Assembly: GCA_020444765.1 (NCBI GenBank)
Contig: JAGRHW010000108.1
Location: forward strand, 1-10,143
DNA length: 10,143 nt
Direction of reading: 5' to 3'
Origin: Gammaproteobacteria bacterium
GTDB lineage: Bacteria > Pseudomonadota > Gammaproteobacteria > Granulosicoccales > Granulosicoccaceae
The notes beneath the pieces were generated by a model. It saw nothing but the letters and a program-made list of their open reading frames with translations, was not told the DNA's origin and searched no databases. Shown here piece after piece: positions 7,628 to 10,143 of the stretch (positions are counted from its first letter, which is position 1; each line of letters opens with the position of its first letter). The position numbers and the translations under genes were made by a program.

Positions 7628-8512
7628 TTATTGCTCGAGCGAAATCATTACCGGCACCTGTATGCCGTCGCGTAATACCGTTAATTCGATGCTGTCAGCC
7701 TTGACCAGCTTGCGCAAAGCGCGGATGCCTTGTTTTTGACTGTTCAGGTCGATGCCGTTGACCTGCGTGATGACATCGTTGGCCATAATGCCTTGGGATT
7801 CGAGGATTTCCGGATTTTGTTTGGGTTGCAGCCGGTAGCCGACGAGTTTACCGCCTTCCTGGTAAGGTGTGGCGCTGACGATTTTACCCAGCATCGACGG
7901 ATTCTTGACCAGTTTGTCGCGCAGGGCGCGTGGCGATGAAGGCAGCTCTACCGGCGCGCCGCTGTCGGCACCCGCGTTGTAAGTCACGCCCGGAGTTGCG
8001 CCTACCCGCGGCAGCGCGATCGGTTGTACATCTTCGGGCAGCCTGAGCGTTTCCTCGCGGCCCCGGTTCTCGATAATGACGCGATCGGGATAAACGGCTT
8101 TAAGCGTTGCGTTGCCGATTTTGTCGCCGATTCCGTAGACTTCTTCGTCCCGCCCGCCGGACGAGATGATTGCAACCGCCAGTTCGGCCGGATGGTAGGC
8201 GAAAACACCGGCCAGCGTCAGATTCAGCTTGGTTTCCGGAGCGTCTTTAGGCGTGGTGTCCTCGACGATTTCCTGCTTGCCGGCTTCACCAAACAGATGC
8301 GCGCCGGCGATCTGCTGGCTGAGACCGGAAGGATTTTGCGCCTGTGTGGCCTGACGAACGGCCGGTGCGGCGATTTGTCCGCGACTCGTTTGTCCGTTTG
8401 GTTCGGGAATCAACTGAATGGTCAGGCTCGCCAGCGCATAGGCTATCGCGATGGTCAATGCCAGCATGACCCACTTCAACCATCTGTTTTGTGCTTGTGC
8501 TGTCAGCGCCAT
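7628..8512 (-). CDS. gspC: Type II secretion system inner-membrane protein GspC (HR and PDZ domains)
   Basis: GspC spans the inner membrane once and uses its periplasmic HR domain to contact the secretin N0 domain, linking the inner-membrane platform to GspD. The product has 294 residues from the ATG at 8512. A short cytoplasmic N-terminus precedes one membrane helix at about 12-32. A linker with the family motif AGAHLFGEA (about 70-77) follows. The HR domain is at about 94-162 (TLAGVFAYHP, then VYGIGDKI) and a C-terminal PDZ domain at about 197-294 (GYRLQP, IMANDVITQVNGI). A TTG three codons upstream (8521) is a possible alternative start. No strong Shine-Dalgarno is visible for either. GspC is the first gene of the block, but about 250 nt separate it from gspD, where closer spacing is common. 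The PDZ form resembles classical GspC rather than the coiled-coil XcpP type. Confidence 0.95.
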   Translation of the reverse strand: MALTAQAQNRWLKWVMLALTIAIAYALASLTIQLIPEPNGQTSRGQIAAPAVRQATQAQNPSGLSQQIAGAHLFGEAGKQEIVEDTTPKDAPETKLNLTLAGVFAYHPAELAVAIISSGGRDEEVYGIGDKIGNATLKAVYPDRVIIENRGREETLRLPEDVQPIALPRVGATPGVTYNAGADSGAPVELPSSPRALRDKLVKNPSMLGKIVSATPYQEGGKLVGYRLQPKQNPEILESQGIMANDVITQVNGIDLNSQKQGIRALRKLVKADSIELTVLRDGIQVPVMISLEQ

Positions 8513-8645
8513 TGTATTCAAAGGTATAAACTCGTCATTAGCATGCTTGCTGTCATTGTGAAACTATCGGTTCGTTTTTGCGGTCGGAGCAAAAGCGATG
8601 GCAAATAATTGTTTGAATAGATGCCTGAAAGCAAGATTCGTTCAC

Positions 8646-8695
8646 AGCAACAGGAATGTAGCCTACCTTCAGGTCGTTCGGAATTACCTGTTGCT
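8646..8695. repeat. 9-bp inverted repeat upstream of the terB-like gene
   Basis: AGCAACAGG at 8646-8654 is exactly complementary to CCTGTTGCT at 8687-8695. Allowing a one-base bulge, the stem extends inward by about three more base pairs (AAT with ATT). The arms are 32 nt apart, too wide for a normal terminator and without a T-run. It could be an RNA stem, a site for a DNA-binding protein, or a relic of a small mobile repeat. No target-site duplication was recognised. Confidence 0.5.
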
Positions 8696-8820
8696 AACCC
8701 TGCCTTGTTTAAGTGACCGCTGTATGTAGGCAGGTAAATCGGCCAAGGGCACGTGGTTGCCGGTCTGGTGTAGTATCGGGACCACGATTATCGGTATTTG
8801 TAGCGAACGCATACACAGGT

Positions 8821-8826
8821 AAGGAG
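8821..8826 (+). promoter_or_regulatory. Shine-Dalgarno AAGGAG that sets the terB-like start
   Basis: AAGGAG is a strong ribosome-binding site, 12 nt before the ATG at 8839. The spacing is a little long, but no other start codon lies between them and the protein from this ATG has a normal family N-terminus. It supports 8839 over the longer open frame beginning at 8713. Confidence 0.65.
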
Positions 8827-8838
8827 AACAGCAGTTCG

Positions 8839-9300
8839 ATGAAAGATTTCTTTAAACAGTTTTTTAACGATCACATGAGTGTTGAGCAGGCGCAGGCTGA
8901 TGACGAGAAGCGGATCAGAATTGCAGCAGCGGCCTTGATGATAGAAGTGGCTAAAGCGGATTTTGCGATGGAGCATGATGAGTTGGAGCGGATCGAGCAG
9001 ATTCTGCAAACAACTCTGGCGCTCGATCCTGAGGAGTTACTCGAGTTGATAGATCTTGCTCAGCAGGAGAGTCGTGACTCGACATCCTTGCATGCGTTTA
9101 CCCGCCTGATTCATGATGAATACACGATGGAACAGAAAATACGCTTGTTTGAACAGCTATGGCAGGTCGCCTATGCCGATGGTCAGCTGGATAAATACGA
9201 AGAATATTTACTGCGAAAAATTGCCGATCTGATTTATTTGCCGCACCAACATTTTGTGCAAAGCAAACTGCGGGTACTTGAAGAGCTTGGACTGGGCTAG
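8839..9300 (+). CDS. TerB-domain (tellurite-resistance-like) protein, stand-alone
   Basis: The product has 153 residues, is mostly helical and acidic, and has no signal peptide or membrane segment, so it is probably cytoplasmic. It begins MKDFFKQFFND. It contains two related helical blocks with acidic pairs: EVAKADFAMEHDELERIEQIL (about 33-53) and VAYADGQLDKYEEYLLRKIADL (about 112-133). These carry the AKAD/AYAD-x6-E pattern of TerB/DjlA-N-like domains, where acidic residues may bind metal. TerB is named from tellurite operons, but small solitary members are common in Gammaproteobacteria and their function is largely unknown. No terA/C/D/E neighbour is present, so tellurite resistance should not be assumed. 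The gene is transcribed away from gspC and ends at a strong terminator. Confidence 0.85.
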   Translation: MKDFFKQFFNDHMSVEQAQADDEKRIRIAAAALMIEVAKADFAMEHDELERIEQILQTTLALDPEELLELIDLAQQESRDSTSLHAFTRLIHDEYTMEQKIRLFEQLWQVAYADGQLDKYEEYLLRKIADLIYLPHQHFVQSKLRVLEELGLG

Positions 9301-9320
9301 TTTCCGGGCCGGTGAAAAAT

Positions 9321-9353
9321 AAAAAAGGCGCGTATCGATAACGCGCCTTTTTT
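9321..9353. terminator. Bidirectional intrinsic terminator between convergent genes
   Basis: The arms AAAAAAGGCGCGT (9321-9333) and ACGCGCCTTTTTT (9341-9353) are perfectly complementary over 13 bp around a 7-nt loop. A GC-rich stem is followed by a T-run when read in either direction. It lies 20 nt after the terB-like stop and 24 nt after the stop of the leftward HU-like gene, so it can end both transcripts. Confidence 0.93.
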
Positions 9354-9377
9354 GTGTCCGGATTTTTTCTGGACGGT

Positions 9378-9920
9378 TTACACCATATCCTTCAGGCCTT
9401 TCAGGGGCAGGATTTTAACGACTTTACGAGCCGGTTTTGCCTTGAAGATAGTCGGTTCACCGGTAAAGGGGTTGGTGCCTTTACGAGCTTTGGTCGCCGG
9501 TTTTTTAATTACCTTGATTTTCATCAGGCCGGGCAGGCTGAAATAACCCGGACCCCGGGCAGCAAGGTTTGCCCCGATAATAGTCGACAGTGAGTCCATT
9601 ACGGCAGAAACGTCCTTGCGGCTGAGTTCGGTTTGCTCGGCGAGCAGTGTCAGGATTTCAGACTTGGTTGGCGGCTTGGCGCCGACAGTAATTCTTTTCG
9701 CGGTAGTTTTCTTGGCGGTAGCTTTTTTCGCTACGGTTTTCTTGGCGGCGGTTTTCTTCGCTGCGGTCTTCTTGGCAGTGGTTTTTTTCGCGGCAGTTTT
9801 CTTTGCTGCGGTTTTCTTGGCGGTGGTTTTCTTTGCTGCAGTTTTCTTGGCAGCAGTCTTTTTCGCTACGGTTTTCTTGGCGGCGGTTTTCTTCGCTGCA
9901 GGTTTCTTTTTTGCGACCAT
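9378..9920 (-). CDS. HU-family DNA-binding protein with histone-H1-like N-terminal AAKK repeat tail
   Basis: The product has 180 residues and is strongly basic. Residues 1-76 are a Lys/Ala/Thr tail of 14 pentapeptides. Residues from about 84 to 180 form an HU/IHF-type domain: [20 protein letters not shown] at the dimerising helices, [15 protein letters not shown] in the sheet, and [11 protein letters not shown] at the tip of the DNA-binding arm. The usual GRNP is GTNP here; the intercalating Pro is kept. HU proteins bend and compact DNA without strong sequence preference. Lysine-rich tails like this resemble eukaryotic H1 and Pseudomonas AlgP tails, but here the tail is N-terminal, as in Deinococcus HU. 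The ATG at 9920 has GAGGA (9930-9934) 9 nt upstream. Role as a nucleoid protein is well supported; a specific regulatory target is unknown. Confidence 0.9.
   Translation of the reverse strand: MVAKKKPAAKKTAAKKTVAKKTAAKKTAAKKTTAKKTAAKKTAAKKTTAKKTAAKKTAAKKTVAKKATAKKTTAKRITVGAKPPTKSEILTLLAEQTELSRKDVSAVMDSLSTIIGANLAARGPGYFSLPGLMKIKVIKKPATKARKGTNPFTGEPTIFKAKPARKVVKILPLKGLKDMV
9693..9902 (-). repeat. 15-bp tandem repeats encoding 14 AAKK-type pentapeptides
   Basis: Residues 7-76 of the HU-like protein are 14 uninterrupted units of the form (T/P/A)(A/V/T)AKK; the last reads TTAKR. Units 1-12 fall into a higher-order period of three: two AAKK units then TVAKK or TTAKK, repeated four times, so the DNA has a 45-bp period over the 15-bp one. 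The third bases vary between copies, so the array is not a fresh slippage product, but in-frame gain or loss of units is plausible. Confidence 0.9.
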
Positions 9921-9990
9921 GGAATTAAGTCCTCGGTAGGTGAATGATCTATTGCGAGCCTGTTGTGTTAGCAGGCGTGTCTCCCAAACA

Positions 9991-10019
9991 ACTATACATA
10001 TAGACTAAAAATTTCTTAA
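9991..10019 (-). promoter_or_regulatory. Probable sigma-70 promoter of the HU-like gene
   Basis: On the minus strand TTAAGA (10014-10019) and TATAGT (9991-9996) lie 17 nt apart and match four and five of six consensus bases. The predicted start near 9984 leaves a leader of about 64 nt. That leader contains a small 5-bp hairpin (GCCTG at 9958-9962, CAGGC at 9972-9976) and the GAGGA ribosome site. The rest of 9921-10143 is AT-rich with no convincing gene. A further TATATA-rich stretch near 10050 could be a second promoter. Confidence 0.5.
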
Positions 10020-10143
10020 CACTACGCTATTGCGCGCGAAAGTTAGCATATATAAGCAGTCGGGTAAAAGCATTTTTCAAGCCACAGGTTCTTTATTTAA
10101 AGGTATTTTACGTTGCGGGGCCGAAAAACGCTTTATATGTAGC

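Larger units (their letters stand above)
8513..8838. other. Divergent intergenic region between gspC and the terB-like gene
   Basis: This stretch of about 326 nt should hold the promoters of gspC (leftward) and the terB-like gene (rightward). I found no hexamer pair good enough to call in either direction. A rightward open frame from 8713 runs through it into the terB-like gene, but its upstream part is Arg-rich, low-plausibility sequence. The one clear structure is the inverted repeat at 8646-8695, listed separately. Nothing here resembles a tRNA or a known riboswitch. Confidence 0.6.

Noticed and set aside
8713..8838. N-terminal extension of the terB-like gene from 8713
   Set aside because: The extension is Arg-rich with no family resemblance, and a strong AAGGAG lies just before the ATG at 8839.
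9616..9947. Rightward open frames full of [15 protein letters not shown] or Gly/Phe repeats, resembling a membrane or low-complexity protein
   Set aside because: They are the antisense shadow of the AAKK repeat codons of the HU-like gene. They have no separate support, and the leftward frame encodes a recognisable HU domain.

Overview
The window looks like chromosomal DNA of moderate GC from a Gammaproteobacterium. The evidence is an xcp/gsp-type type II secretion (T2SS) gene order, a PlpD-like type Vd patatin autotransporter, a TerB-domain protein, and a lysine/alanine-repeat HU-like nucleoid protein. I cannot name the genus. No phage, transposase, CRISPR, tRNA or rRNA is visible.

Layout, left to right. 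(1) Bases 1-2220 (+): a patatin-like phospholipase fused to a POTRA domain and an outer-membrane beta-barrel. Its 5' end lies outside the window. (2) Bases 2221-2356: three short hairpin units in alternating orientation, REP/BIME-like, between two convergent genes. (3) Bases 2390-8512 (-): gspC, gspD, gspE and gspF in that transcription order. gspD, gspE and gspF are nearly contiguous (gaps of 5 and 3 nt). gspC is set apart from gspD by about 250 nt that hold a weak promoter candidate. The block stops at gspF: no pseudopilin (gspG-K) or gspL/M/N gene follows. (4) Bases 8513-8838: a divergent intergenic region with an inverted repeat. (5) Bases 8839-9300 (+): a small TerB-like protein. (6) Bases 9321-9353: a perfect bidirectional intrinsic terminator. 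(7) Bases 9378-9920 (-): an HU-family protein with 14 N-terminal AAKK-type pentapeptide repeats. (8) Bases 9921-10143: its AT-rich upstream region with a promoter candidate.

How the genes fit together: GspC (inner-membrane clamp), GspD (outer-membrane secretin), GspE (cytoplasmic ATPase) and GspF (inner-membrane platform) are core parts of one T2SS. The machine still needs pseudopilins, a prepilin peptidase and GspL/M from another locus. The PlpD-like protein is a separate, self-contained secretion system whose gene converges on the gsp block. The TerB-like and HU-like genes look like independent transcription units. The content is mostly recognisable families. I see no clear new system. The points most worth a second look are the split T2SS, the alternating hairpin cluster and the periodic tail of the HU-like protein.
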